Positions 34,695 through 47,759 are shown, counted from the stretch's first letter. The stretch is 64,000 bases of DNA from Cichorium intybus (GCA_023525715.1 CM042015.1:89576250-89640249); one strand, 5' to 3'. The notes: a model not told the origin generated them from the letters alone. Made by a program: numbers and translations.

Positions 34695-35484
34695 TATAAT
34701 AGAGACATATATCAAAGCACTACATTCATTTGAAACTCCCATGTTTTTTCATATTTCTATTGATTTTCTAAATTTCCATGTCTTTTCATATTTCCATTGA
34801 TTTTCTAAATTTCTTTTTAATATTTCTTTTCATATTTCCATTGATTTTCTAAATTTCTTTTAATACTTCAATTTTATTTAATTCTATAGTTTAAATGAAT
34901 TTCGATCTAATAATGATTATAAATTAGTTAATTAGTGTTAAATAAGTACAAGAAAATAATTTCGAACCTTTAAATGATATAATAACTTTCAAAATTAGTT
35001 AACAATAATAATTAATATAATAAGTCATTTTATAATAAATATATTAAGTGGTATTAAAACTTTCTATACGGATAGTCTTTTATAAATCTATATCTATATC
35101 TATATCTATATAAATCTTATAATTGAGGCCATTCAAATGAATGTTATTCAAGATAGCTCATATACTAGCACCACATTCATTTGAAACTCCCACTACAACT
35201 CAAGAGTTTTCTAATTTGTGGATACTTAATACTACAACTCAAGAGTTTTTAACTTATGATTATTAATTAGTAGTGACTTTTTATTTTCCTCATTTATACA
35301 CATTGTAACTTATATTAGTAGTATATAAATAAGCTTTGCTTACAAAAAAGATACATGTGTTTGAAGAGATTTGTAATTCAAATATGAAGAGTTGAAAAAG
35401 TTAGTTTATGGCATCAATGATTATTGCAATACATAGTGTTTCTATATATGAAGTTTATGTTGAATTCTATATGTTCTCTTTATC
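34443..35484. repeat. Duplicated host flank between 5' LTR and gag
   Basis: It is near-identical to 40587-41602. Differences are mainly the (TA)n length (about 88 versus 55 bases), one extra TATATC unit and a few substitutions. It ends at the junction TTTATC|ATTTGAACAACAATC with gag; the other copy continues TTTATCGATTTGTAAG. It includes Helitron-like starts near 34680 and 35110. Confidence 0.88.
34605..34692. repeat. (TA)n microsatellite
   Basis: About 88 bases of TA repeats. The sister tract at 40751-40804 is shorter, so the length changed after the duplication. Confidence 0.95.
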
Positions 35485-38400
35485 ATTTGAACAACAATCA
35501 GGCTAACCTGACTGAGTTGCATCGCATGCTTCGAGTTGCTGAGGACGGGATGAAGGGTAAAAGTGTACCCTCGGTTAATCAGCTCGTCCTAGCCATTGGA
35601 AGTGGCAAAGGAAAGAAAAGGAAGGGCCCTCCTAAGCAAAATTGGAGGGAAAAGGTTCAGGTCGGGTCTTCAAGCAATGGCTCGAGAACCAAGTCTTCCC
35701 AGATTCCTTGTGTGGCCAACCCCGATGAAGCCAACTGTTTTTACTGCAAAGAGAAGGGCCATTGGAAGAGAAGCTACCCCCAAATACTTACAGGATGTCA
35801 AGGATGGGAAAGTAAAGCCATCGACAGCAGGTATATACACTATCTCTAAAAACTCACCATCTTCTAATTCTTGGGTCCTTGATACAGGATGTGGTTTTCA
35901 TATTTGTTCTGATCTGCAGGGCCTAAAGGAAAGCAGGGAGGTGGAGCACGGTAGACTGAACTTGATCATGGGCAATAGGAGATCGTCCCCTGTTACCAAG
36001 ATCGGCGTTTATAGTTTAGTGCTTAGTAGTGATGTTAGTTTAGAATTATTAAATTGTTGCTATTCGCCAGAAATGGCAAGAAACATTATTTCATTTCACG
36101 CACTATTCAGACAAGGTTTTCAATTTTCTTTTGATAATAAAATTGGTTCTATTTCTGTTTTCAAAAATGGAATTTTGATTTTTACTGCTTATCCTTGTGA
36201 TGGTGTGTATGAAACTGTTGAATGTGTTGACAATTTAGGACATAGTGTAAATTATATTGATTCTACTAGTGGTGTAGAAAAGGAATGTATGTGGCATAGT
36301 CGGCTCGGGCACATCAGCAAGAAACGCATCGCCCAACTCCAAAAGGATGGAGTGTTGGAATCATTCGACCTCAGGTCGGATGATGTATGCGAATCTTGTC
36401 TGTTGGGCAAGATGACTAAATCACCTTTCAAAGGGTCTTTTGAAAGAGGTGAGGGTCTGCTGGACATCATTCACACGGATGTGTGTGGTCCATTCAGATC
36501 AACCACAAAGGATGGCACGCGTTTCTACGTGACCTTTACCGACGATTTTAGTAGATACGGTTATATCTACTTGATCAAGCACAAGTCGGACACCTTTGAA
36601 AAGTTCAAAGAGTTTAAGAACGAGGTAGAAAATCAATTAGGCAGGAAGATAAAGATGCTCAGGTCCGACAGAGGCGGAGAGTATCTAAGTATCGAGTTCC
36701 TAGACTATCTAAAGGAATGCGGAATAGTTTCGCAGTTGACACCTCCCAGGACACCACAGTTGAACGGTGTTGCAGAGAGGCGCAACCGAACCCTGTTGGA
36801 CATGGTTCGTTCCATGATGAGTCGAGCTTCACTTCCCATTCACTTCTGGGGGTATGCCTTAGAGACTGCCGCCCATATCCTCAATCTTGTCCCTACTAAA
36901 AAGGTTGCTAAAACACCTCATGAGATGTGGACGGGGAAAGCTCCCTCGTTGGCACATATCAAGGTCTAGGGTTGTGAGGCTTTCGTTAGACGAGAGACTC
37001 AAGACAAACTCGCAGATAGAAGCGAAAGGTGTTTCTTCATTGGTTATCCCAAACAGTCCTTTGGATATCTATTCTACAGACCGAGCGATGACGTGGTCTT
37101 TGTAGCTAGACGAGCGGTCTTTCGAGAGAGAGAGCTCGTATTCAAAGAGGACAGTGGGAGTACCATTGATCTGGAAGAAATTCAAGAGTCATCAGATGAC
37201 GCAACCTTAGGAGAAACTAGCAACCAACATGAGGAGGAAGTTCCTGTTGGTCCGACAGATGTATCCTTACCTCTTAGGCGTTCCGGTAGGGTTAGCATGC
37301 CACCCGAGTTTTATGGTTTCCATATAACTTCGGATGGGGACACGTTTGTCAGTGATAGGACACTGATAAATTTGGATGAACCAGCTAACTACCAGGAAGC
37401 AGTGGCGGGCCCTGAGTCTGCCAAGTGGAAAGAGGCCATGGATAGCGAGATCAAGTCCATGTATGACAATCAAGTTTGGAACTTGGTTGACAACGTACCG
37501 GGTCGAAAGACAGTCGGGTGCAAATGGATCTTCAAGAAGAAGACCGACATGGACGGAAAGGTACACACTTTCAAGGCAAGACTGGTTGCGAAGGGCTTTA
37601 CTCAAACCCCAGGGGTTGACTATGACGAGACCTTCTCACCAGTAGCCAAGATAAAGTCTATTAGGATTATGCTGACCATAGCTGCATTTCATGACTATGA
37701 AATTTGGCAGATGGATGTCAAAACCGCTTTCCCTAATGGGAAGTTGACTAAGGATGTTTACATGAATCAGCCAGAGGGTTTTGTCGATGCAAAGTATCCT
37801 AATATGGTGTGTAAGCTTGAGAGATCAATCTACGGATTGAAGCAAGCTTCTCGCAGCTGGAATCTTTGTTTCCATGAGAAAGTCAAAGAGTTTGGTTTCT
37901 CTAGGAGCGAGGATGAGTCATGCGTATATGTCAAGGCTAGTGGGAGTATAGTCACCTTTCTGGTGCTGTATGTCGATGACATACTGCTCATGGGAAACGA
38001 TATTTCAACCTTGCAAGATGTCAAGGCCTGGCTTGGGAAATGTTTCGCCATGAAGGACCTAGGAGAGGCTGCCTATATTCTCGGGATAAGAATATTGAGA
38101 GATAGGAAAAGGAGACTAATTGGACTTAGTCAGGGTACATACTTGGAAAAGGTACTGAAAATGTTTAGTATGGAAAATTCCAAGAAGGGAGAGCTGCCTA
38201 TCCAAAGTAATGCGAAATTGAGTAAGACTCAAAGTCCGAGTACAGACGAAGAAATAGCTGAAATGAGTCGGGTACCTTATGCTTCGGCTGTAGGATCGAT
38301 CATGTACGCTATGACGTGTACTCGCCCTGACGTGGCCTTTGCTTTGAGCATGGTCAGTCGGTACCAGGGTAACCCTGGAAGGGCGCATTGGATAGCTGTG

Positions 38401-38961
38401 AAAAATATACTCAAGTATCTGCGAAGGACAAAGAACATGGTCTTAGTCCTCGGTGGCAGTGATACCTTGAGAATTGAAGGATATACAGATGCCAGCTTTC
38501 AGACGGATAGAGACAGTGGTCGGTCTCAGTCAGGCTGGGTATTCCTTTTGAACGGTGGAGCAGTTACTTGGAAAAGTTCCAAGCAAGAAACAGTGGCTGA
38601 TTCTACGTGCGAATCAGAGTACATAGCAGCAAGTGAAGCGTCAAAGGAAGCGGCTTGGCTGAAGAACTTTATCGGTGACCTTGGAGTAGTCCCGAGTATT
38701 CAGGAGCCCTTGGAACTATTCTGTGATAACGAAGGTGCGGTCGCCTTGACAAAGGAACCGCGAGATCATGGAAAGTCCAGACATATCGACAGAAAGTACC
38801 ACTATATCAGACATAGGGTAGAAGAAGGTCACCTCCTTGTAAAGAGGGTATCATCGGAAGATAATCCTGCAGATCCCTTGACAAAGGCTCTGAGTAGGAT
38901 TAAGCATAATCAGCATGCTAGGAGCATTGGATTAAGAGATGATATAAGTTTTTGTAATTAG
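35485..38961 (+). pseudogene. Copia gag-pol, 5'-truncated, with frameshift and nonsense mutation
   Basis: It opens in mid-gag (NQANLTELHRMLRVAEDG) and reaches a zinc knuckle, CFYCKEKGHWKRS, whose last Cys is changed to Tyr. An extra C in a C-run near 35780 shifts the frame. Pol continues from there: protease (WVLDTGCGFHIC), pre-integrase (WHSRLGHISKKR, CESCLLGK), integrase core (HTDVCGPF, SDRGGEYLS, RTPQLNGVAERRNRT), reverse transcriptase (QMDVKTAF, YGLKQASRSW, catalytic LYVDDILLMG) and RNase H (ADSTCESEYIAASEA, HIDRKYHYIRH). A TAG at 36967-36969 replaces the conserved Trp of the integrase C-terminal part. Frames on either side are otherwise continuous to TAG/TAA at 38961. Non-autonomous as it stands. 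Confidence 0.9.
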
Positions 38962-39809
38962 ATAGATTTTTTGAAACTTGTAACAATGTTATTGTATTTG
39001 ACTTTTGTGATTTAATAATAGAGATTTATTAATGAGTAATGGTTTACTAATTTTGTCAATAATATATCATTGTGTTTCATTTTGCATGTTTTACTTCCTG
39101 AATAATTGGATTATTCAAATATCCACAGTCGATCATGCTTTTAAGGAGTAAGTATGAAGCAAGGCTGTCATGAATTGGTAATAGATTGTCTAAGGAGTTA
39201 GACATTGCAATTGGATTGCTGCACCATTCGTGAGTACTTGGAAATGGAGATTTGAGTATTGGATAAACCCGCGCTCAATGGATTGCTTCATGGATTACAT
39301 CACGAGCAATATTGAGACGATAATATCTTTTGATCTTTAAGCTAAGACATATGAGTTATGATTTACTAGACGGTTATTCATTGATAATATGAAAACGCAT
39401 CGGTAACTCGGTGTTATAAAACGTATTGTTGTGAGTGATTTGTCTCGTAAAAGACATAAGTATATGAGTCAAAGTTTATTCGTCCCTTGACCCTAACGGG
39501 GAACAGATATCTGTAGGCCTCTCGATGATTTTGAAGTTGACTAAAATGGTTGGCCAACCGGGACTAAAATTGGTAGTCTAAGAGTCATATGCAAATCGGA
39601 AATCGAGGAACAGTAAATCAGACCAGATTGATTTTATCCATGTCTTGAGTCTGAAAAATATCTTGTTGGACGGAGGATCATCTGATCACTTATCTATGGA
39701 CAGAACTGATTAGATCAGAGTTTGACATTGGTTTCTAGGAAGCTACAAGTGCTGGTTACTTAGAGGTTAAATCGGTAATTATAGTCATAGACTTATCCAA
39801 GTGGGAGAC
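38962..39809 (+). other. Copia 3' internal region with polypurine tract
   Basis: About 850 bp of non-coding sequence between the pol stop and the 3' LTR. The polypurine tract AAGTGGGAGA lies at about 39799-39808 directly before the LTR. No additional ORF is seen. Confidence 0.7.
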
Positions 39810-40586
39810 TGTTGGATTAGGTGTCTAAGCCATGACTAATAATTAGTATTTACTTAATTAATAGAAGCACAGTCCATTTGGGTTGCCCTCATGGCTGGAG
39901 GTTTGGTAGAAAATTCGGTAGAGAGAAAGGTTGATTTATTATGGGATTAATAAATCAACAGGAATTAAATATATAGTTTATTAATATATTAAAGTGATAA
40001 TATATTAATTAGAAACTATATTAATTAATTAGGAATTAATCCAGAATTAATTGGATTTAATTTGGGGATTAAATTAATTAATTAAAGGTGCAGGGACTAA
40101 AACTGTAATTATTCAATAGTTGAGTAAGAGGCAGTGTGACAGTGACCAGTGGAAGTCGAAATCCATATATGGAAATATATAGATTTCGAAAATAATAAAA
40201 AGGATAAATAGGAATTTGAATTATAAGATAAAAGGTTTATCTTATTTGAATTCAAAAAGGTTTATCTCTAAGGTTTATCAACTGGCCATTTGAAAGCTAT
40301 AAATAAGGGTTCCCAGGCATCATATATTCACGCCAATTTCATCATACACTCTCTCTGGAATTTTCGATCCATATACCTCTCAGCTTGGGTGTGACTTTCA
40401 TTTGAGGCAGGATAATTTTGCTGCTCAGCTTCCAAGAAATAAAGGTTGGTTTTTCTGTTTTGATCTTTAGTTTCTTTTATTGGCCTCTAGGTTTTTGTTA
40501 TATGTTCAATTAGAAGAAAACATAGATCCTTATAGGTTGCATGTGAACTTAGGTTATTTAGTTCATGGTTTGCAGAAAACCTTTCA
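39810..40586 (+). mobile_element. Copia 3' LTR, 777 bp
   Basis: Same length and ends as the 5' LTR, with about three substitutions seen by eye (for example near 39974, 40212 and 40318). It is followed by the target duplication CCTAT at 40587-40591. Confidence 0.9.
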
Positions 40587-40749
40587 CCTATGATCTCGCT
40601 GATCCCACTCATCAACACTCTAGTGTGTTTCATGATCTTCGGAGATGAATACCCTTATACGAATTCAAGTCATCAAAGTGATAGTGCTTGTGATTATCAA
40701 AAACTGATAAAAATTTGAATTAATCACATATAACTATATCATTTTGTTG

Positions 40750-40750
<1 letters not shown>

Positions 40751-40804
<54 letters not shown>
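40751..40804. repeat. (TA)n microsatellite
   Basis: TA repeats in the flank 3' of the copia element. Sister of the tract at 34605-34692. Confidence 0.95.
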
Positions 40805-40806
<2 letters not shown>

Positions 40807-41222
40807 TATAATAGAGACATATATCAAAGCACTACATTCATTTGAAACTCCCATGTTTTTTCATATTTCTATTGATTTTCTAAATTTCCATGTCTTTTCA
40901 TATTTCCATTGATTTTCTAAATTTCTTTTTAATATTTCTTTTCATATTTCCATTGATTTTCTAAATTTCTTTTAATACTTCAATTTTATTTAATTCTATA
41001 GTTTAAATGAATTTCGATCTAATAATGATTATAAATTAGTTAATTAGTGTTAAATAAGTACAAGACAATAAATTCGAACCTTTAAATGATATAATAACTT
41101 TCAAAATTAGTTAACAATAATAATTAATATAATAAGTCATTTTATAATAAATATATTAAGTGGTATTAAAACTTTCTATACGGATAGTCTTTTATAAATC
41201 TATATCTATATCTATATCTATA

Positions 41223-42921
41223 TCTATATAAATCTTATAATTGAGGCCATTCAAATGAATGTTATTCAAGATAGCTCATATACTAGCACCACATTCATTT
41301 GAAACTCCCACTACAACTCAAGAGTTTTCTAATTTGTGGATACTTAATACTACAACTCAAGAGTTTTTAACTTATGATTATTAATTAGTAGTGACTTTTT
41401 ATTTTCCTCATTTATACACATTGTAACTTATATTAGTAGTATATAAATAAGCTTTGCTTACAAAAAAGATACATGTGTTTGAAGAGATTTGTAATTCAAA
41501 TATGAAGAGTTGAAAAAGTTAGTTTGTGGCATCAATGATTATTGCAATACATAGTGTTTCTATATATGAAGTTTATGTTGAATTCTATATGTTCTCTTTA
41601 TCGATTTGTAAGTGTTTAATATGTTCTTTTAATACAAATGTTAAATACTTAGTATTTAAAATAATATTATCTAATCTGGGTTTGGTTTTTCATGTTTCTA
41701 TTTTGATTTTTAGCATAATGATCTCATGTTTATTTGTATTTTGAGAGAGTTCTATTTTAATTGTTTATTTTAGTTTCAACTTTACTTATTAAAAGTAATT
41801 GTTGTATATATAAATTCCATGGTTAAATAAATGTAATAAGAAGAGAGGTTGTTGATTATGTATAACTAAATATCATTAGTGAAAACCATTCATGATGGTA
41901 CTTAAAGATTATATTATTTTAGTCATGTTGAAATTTTTATTTTTCATAGTTTTTACTTTTAAATTTATTAATTTATATACTTAGTCATGAACTTAATGTA
42001 AAATAATAAACTTATTTTATTTTTATTATGTTCATCTTCAATAACCTAAAATCTTAAACTTATGATAAGTTAATGATATAATTGACTTTATTGATTCATT
42101 AATTAATAAGTTTTACCTGTATAAGAACATTAAAATATTAAAAACATACTTGCTTCATTTCTCTTTTCAGTTATTCACACATTCGTTTCATCTTTTTTCT
42201 GATTTTGTTATCTAGAATGTGTGAAAAATGACTTCAATTTTGTATGTGATATTATTTTTGTATGGTTTTTTTTCCATAATCTTATAATAACATTTTTATT
42301 CATACTTTTATGGTTAATATTATATTGTTATCGTGTTTGGTCGTTCAAATTTCTATTTTAATTTTTAGCACAATGATGTCGTGTTTATTCATATTTTGAG
42401 ATAATCTTATTTTAATTGTTTGTTTTATTTCTAACTTTACTTATTAGAACTAATAGTTGTATATATAACTTTCATGATTAAATAAATGTAATAAGAAGAG
42501 ATATTGTTCATAAATGGGTGGCTAAATTTTATTAGTGTAAACCATTAATAAGAGTGTTTAAAAATTATATTATTTTACTCATGTTAAAAACTTTATTTTG
42601 TATAGTTTTTACTTTTAAATTGATTAATCTATAAGTTTAGTCATTAGCGTAATATAAAATAACAAACTTATTAATTAACAAATGCATTGTATACTTTATT
42701 TTGATGTATGACTATCTATATATTATTGAATTCAAAAGGGTTATTGTGTATCAATATTCAAGTTTTTAAATATTACTATTAATACATGATGTATATTATG
42801 ATACCCATTTATATTTAGTATTGAATGTTTAGATTGAATATAAAGTTTTAAAGTGTATGTGACCGACCAACATTTTTACTATATAATTTTACTCCTGCGC
42901 AACGCGCGGGTATACGCCTAG
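41223..42921. mobile_element. Probable non-autonomous Helitron
   Basis: The right end, GCGCAACGCGCGGG followed by TATACGCCTAG and T, fits the plant Helitron 3' signature: a short GC hairpin about 10 bases before CTAG, inserted before T. The left end is taken as TCTATATAAATCTTATAA, a typical TC start, but tandem TATC units make it imprecise. The interior is AT-rich and non-coding, with no Rep/helicase. There is no target duplication, as expected. Confidence 0.6.
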
Positions 42922-43934
42922 TATATTATAAAAGAAGCATATTTCCAAGCACCACATTGATTTGAAACTTCCATGTCTTTTCATATTTCCAATGATTTTT
43001 CAAATTTCTTTTTATAATGCTTACTAACTGCTTTATAATAACCATATTTTTTATAATCATCTAAACTATGTGTATTCAATAAAGACTATAATAAAGTATT
43101 ATTCTTGCATTTTTAATAAAAATATAATTAATACTTACATTTGATAATGGTTTTTAAAAATACTTAGTAAATTATATATAAATTATGTGTATTTAATAAA
43201 GACTATAATAAAGTATTATTGTTGCATTTCTAATAAAAAATATAACCATGTTAATTTGAATTTTTTTCTCTTTGTCCCACATTGATTCACATACATATAT
43301 GACCTTCCATCTTTCTCTTATATAATGTTACTTATTTGCTTCCACTATCCATCAAGTTTCATCATATTATGACTTTCAAGTCTACTATTAGTGATCATTT
43401 TATCATAAAACAAGTTTTTATCGCAAAGTTTTAAAGTGTTGTATTATTTAGTTTCAACTTCTTGAAGTATTAAAACTCAAAAATTAAAATTAAAATTACT
43501 CAAAACTTTTAAAAACTTGATTAGGTTGAAAGTTTATATATCATTTGTAAAAAATGAAAGCGGTAAACATTTTTTGACTCAATAGTATGTATATACATAA
43601 AAGTTTTCATTTGTAAACGTTTTAACTATCTCATATAAAAAGTTCATTCAAAACAATGTGATTCAACATTAATAATTTATCTTTTACCAAATTATTTTGA
43701 TTTTTTCATTGTCCCACATTGCTTCACACATCTATCTAACATTTCATCTTTCCCTTATATGATACCACTCATTTGATTCCATTATCCATCGAACTTAATC
43801 ATAATATGACTTTTAAGTATGTCGTAGTAAAAAATGACGGTAGTGTTGACGTTTTTTAGATTTACCGCGATATATGTACATAAAATTTTTGAATAGCAAA
43901 CATTTAATCATTATTCAAACAAACTAAGTTGAAC

Positions 43935-44018
<84 letters not shown>

Positions 44019-44441
44019 CATTAAGAAATGTTATCGAAACAATATGTTTTAAGATAAAGTATTTATCTTTCATCACATTAATTTGAAGTTTTTTATTTGT
44101 ATCAAATTGCTTCGCACATTTATATTTAAATCTTTATCATACCACGGTTTCCAAAGTGTATTATTAATTAGTAGTCAATTTAAAATAAAAACATATTTTT
44201 ATCTCATAGTTTGAATAGATTTTACTATTTTGTTTTAGCTTTAAAAACATTGAAGTTAAAAAGATGAATATTGAATTGGGTTAAAAACTATTAAAAATTG
44301 ATTAGGTTGCAAGTCCATAACGTCATGTTCAATATGTGGTGACAACGTTGATAACATTTTTCGATTTAATAAGATTTATTCATATAAAAATTTCAAACAG
44401 TATATGTTTAAACAACGTTCAAAGTTGAAACATATTTATTA
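42922..44441. repeat. AT-rich Helitron-related sequence
   Basis: It begins TATATTATAAAAGAAGCATA, then CCAAGCACCACATTGATTTG, similar to the flanks at 34683 and 40805. This suggests further Helitron copies nested here. It contains a long (TA)n at 43938-44016. No gene is seen. Confidence 0.4.
43938..44016. repeat. (TA)n microsatellite
   Basis: About 79 bases of uninterrupted TA repeats. Confidence 0.95.
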
Positions 44442-45613
44442 TCTATATAATAAATCTTATAAGAGAGGCTATTCAATCAATGTGGATGAATTTTTATCAT
44501 CTAACACATTAATTTGAATAATTTTAGAAAAAATAGAAGTGTGCACCGGTGGGTACCCATCCAAATTTTACGAAATCGGTCTTAAAGCTTGAACCAATGG
44601 TTCATTGAATGTTTTAACTGTTGTCTAAGCCGGTTACAATCAATAACACAAAAGAACAAATATATAAGGGAAATAATTTTAGTCTCTCTACGTATAAAGA
44701 CTTGCTTTCCATTAAAATTTGTTTATTAAACTATGTGAGATGAGAAATATAGTAGCCTCTTTACTTATAGATGTTTGATTTCACTTTAGTTATGTTTCTT
44801 AAGCGATGTGGGATAAGAAAATGAAATAAAATAGCACACTATAAAAGAAAATTTGATCCCACACGTCATGATAAACCAACTTAAGAAAATTTTTTATTCT
44901 ATAAATAAATGACCTCCTCATAGTAAAACAATTAAATAAATGATTATTAGTCAGTTTTATTGTTGGAAACATTTCCAAATATTAAATTTCAAAGAAATAT
45001 ATAGTAAAAGTTTTACATATTTCATTTTAATAAGTTTGAACTTTAAAAATACAGCAGATCCATCTCGATATGAACTTCGTATTCTTTCATCAAGTTGCAT
45101 GAAACAACATGCACCATATTGTGTATCCAATTTTAAACTTTTGTGATACAATTTGTGATTTTCAAAATCTCAAATCACATAATTGGTGTGATGTGCATTG
45201 TACGGTAAACACCATGGAAATGTGTCTCTATTCTTATCAATAAAAGTAGGTTATTCAAAATATTTGAGTGACACTGAAAGCATTTGCAAAACTATAGCAA
45301 AATACATACAATGCCCCTCAAATTTATCAATGCACAAAGTGTAGGTAAATTATACTAAAAGCATGTAGTTTGGGATAACTATTTATCTTGAACCCTATTA
45401 GTTCTAATTTTATTTCATGAATTTTATTCATTTATTATAATTTTAACAATTTTTTGTCTTCTAAAATTTTGATACATGTATCTATAATCATATAATTGAA
45501 AATAATAAAGACATTTTATACAAACTTTTTAAAGATGGTATGATAATAACATTTATTGTCTATATTTTAACCATATAATTTTCTTTCTGCGCAATGCGCG
45601 TGCATTCGCCTAC
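44442..45613. mobile_element. Probable second non-autonomous Helitron
   Basis: The start TCTATATAATAAATCTTATA and the end TGCGCAATGCGCGTGCATTCGCCTAC parallel the element ending at 42921. The hairpin has one mismatch-prone loop, and the last bases are CTAC rather than CTAG, so it has decayed. Non-coding interior. Confidence 0.5.
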
Positions 45614-45889
45614 TTTATTATTAAAGTAGTAATTTCCTATTTACAAAATTTCTAATTTTCTCTTTTAATACGTATTGAATAATCAAATATTAATATGAAA
45701 AACAAGGGTATTTCTTATTTGAATAAAAACATTAATGTTTAAAACATTTGTATACAGTAGCAAACGACTTTTGAGATTATATATATCATAAAATTATTTA
45801 TTCATTTATATTTAATACAATTTTGAAATCATTAAAAAAATTCAAAGGTTTTATTTTACAAATTTAGCGTAAATTATTCTAGGCCCAAA
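45614..45889. other. No recognisable feature
   Basis: AT-rich spacer. Its end carries the CTAGGCCCAAAACACGGATG motif also seen near 9195. Confidence 0.35.
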
Positions 45890-46850
45890 ACACGGATGTT
45901 ATAATACATGTTTTTCTTCATGTTGGGTCCAACGAAGCCGGTGAGCACTACTGAGAACACTGCATCGGTCTTGGCAACCCCTGGAAAATGGAACCCTGTC
46001 GTGGGTCGAACCCCATTTTCTCTTTGTTTCCTCTTTTCTCTATTTTGATGTTTGAACAGTAAATTATAAAACAATTTTTTTCAATTTTCTACGTTTTATA
46101 AATAATAATTAACCTCTATTTGTATCACAAATATTCTTCACATTTCTCTTTTTTTTTCTAATCTTATCTACAATGGATTCTCAAAATCCCTCAAATCTCA
46201 CAATTCCACCATTGGTTCGTAACAAATCTCGCCTTAGATCAAACACACTTACTCCCGACAATCCTTTTCGTCTCGAATCTTTCCTAGAACCATACACCCT
46301 GCATATGGATCTCGTTTTGTCACCAGTTAACTTGACATTTGACGGGTATCCCCAAGTTACATATTTTCCTCCAAATCCTTCATACTTTGTGAATAGAAGC
46401 AACTGATACCACACATCTCAAGTGACACCCGAATTCGTGCCCAAAACACAAATCGAATTAGTGTCCGTAACCCAAATTGAATTCATGCTCTAAATTCAAC
46501 CCAAAAAAGCTACAAAAGAAAAACAATTTTTATCGTGTAAAGCCCGTTTTGTTTTCCAGGTATGAATTTAAAGTTTTAAGTAATTTGGGGGTTTTTTGGT
46601 TATTCAGGACGCATAGAACGGTTTACGCAACATGAGGATAGAAGACAAAACAAGCACACCCAAAACTCATAGTGAGGAATAATAAGGTAAGTAACCAGAT
46701 AACTTTTCAAACAGCGACATCCCTAAATTATATGAAGTAGGTATTTAATTGATCACATAGATATCGATTATGAGTGCTTCTCTTTATATGTATCAGGAAC
46801 ATTAGAAGATGGTAACAATAACCGTGCAATTTTAATAAGATGTTGATGTT
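45890..46850. repeat. Duplicon block shared with 56720-57850
   Basis: It aligns with the region upstream of gene E: CTTCATGTTGGGTCCAACG, AATGGATTCTCAAAATCCCT, GAGGATAGAAGACAAAACAA. It represents the upstream part of a sixth, degenerate F-box duplicon. Confidence 0.8.
46173..46406 (+). pseudogene. Short ORF, possible Harbinger ORF1-type N-terminus
   Basis: 77 codons beginning MDSQNPSNLTIPPL, Pro/Asn/Ser-rich. After the stop the frame continues recognisably (TPEFVPKTQ, then QPKKATKEKQ) toward what might be a SANT domain. The Pro-rich start followed by a Lys-rich segment resembles PIF/Harbinger ORF1 proteins, but no SANT domain is present. The copy at 56991 is more decayed. A small host gene cannot be ruled out. 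Confidence 0.35.
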
Positions 46851-47484
46851 TCATTTTTGTAACATTGTTTTGTTAGGAGTATCAATACATGGTGTATGGT
46901 ACATTCATATGCAAGTAACCAAGTGAAATCGTTAGAGGTAAATTCTCCCCCTAAATCACATCAGAAACACTTTATGATAGCGGATTGTTGTTTATTGAAA
47001 AGAGATATGAAATTGTTGTATATTATCAAGAAATTAGACCTACATTTCATGAGAATAGTGAGTATAATTATCAAGAAATTAGACCTTCATTTTGAGATAC
47101 TAGAAATAACCTCACACATCAAAATACACAATATCAAAATGAGCAAAAGAACAAGAGACAATTTTAGTAAATGGTATAGCAAAAAACTGTTTGCCAGTTT
47201 ACAATTACAATCACAGTAGTTAGAAATATCACCACTGTTCAAATGCCCTAAAGCACATATATAAGCTAAAAATTGTAAATGTAGCACTAACACATGTCTT
47301 GAACGAGTATGCAAATGATAAAAATCAGAAGACAACTAACTCAAACAAAAAGTCAAATCAACATTAGAGGAAGCAACACCAGAAACTTTGAGTTGATCGA
47401 TGACATGAAGTTCCATTATCTTACGATCGATCCCAATTACTCATGAGATCGTGGATCATATACACAACAAATAGAATCAGCAGC
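46851..47484. other. No recognisable gene
   Basis: AT-rich sequence with a short direct repeat (TATCAAGAAATTAGACC at 47024 and 47068). No domain is seen. Confidence 0.35.
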
Positions 47485-47620
47485 GAAATAGGATTTCAAT
47501 AAGCAAGCAATCCAACAATATACTGATCCTAGCCTATTCTGTCTCTCCATAATTTTTTGCAACTGTATCATTTTTGGTGGAATTTTAGGTTAATTTTGTC
47601 CTTCTTCGATCATTTTCATG
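47485..47620 (-). pseudogene. F-box gene fragment (degenerate sixth copy)
   Basis: On the minus strand a start codon near 47620 is followed by MKMIEEGQN and a stop, matching the family N-terminus METVEEGQN. Downstream, near 47500-47515, DCLLIEIL of the F-box is still readable in another frame. Adjacent upstream sequence (47640-47760) matches the F-box 5' flanks. The rest of the gene is gone. Confidence 0.75.
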
Positions 47621-47759
47621 GTGGCAACACTACTTTCCCCCCACGGAAAAACTATACAAAACTCAAATAAGCCGCAATAGCATACAAATGGTGAAATGAA
47701 GTTTTTGTTTGTCCCTCAACTTTTAAAATTATAGATTAGTCCTTATAAAGATAAGAACT

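Larger units (their letters stand above)
33661..40591 (+). mobile_element. Rearranged Ty1/copia retrotransposon with duplicated flank inside
   Basis: Order: TSD CCTAT (33661-33665), 5' LTR (33666-34442), a second CCTAT plus 1.04 kb of host flank (34443-35484), truncated gag and pol (35485-38961), 3' untranslated interior, polypurine tract, 3' LTR (39810-40586), CCTAT (40587-40591). The host flank after the 5' LTR is nearly identical to that after the 3' LTR (40587-41602). The primer-binding site and the 5' part of gag are absent. The two LTRs are both 777 bp and differ at about three positions by eye, so the insertion is young. The element cannot be autonomous. Confidence 0.85.
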
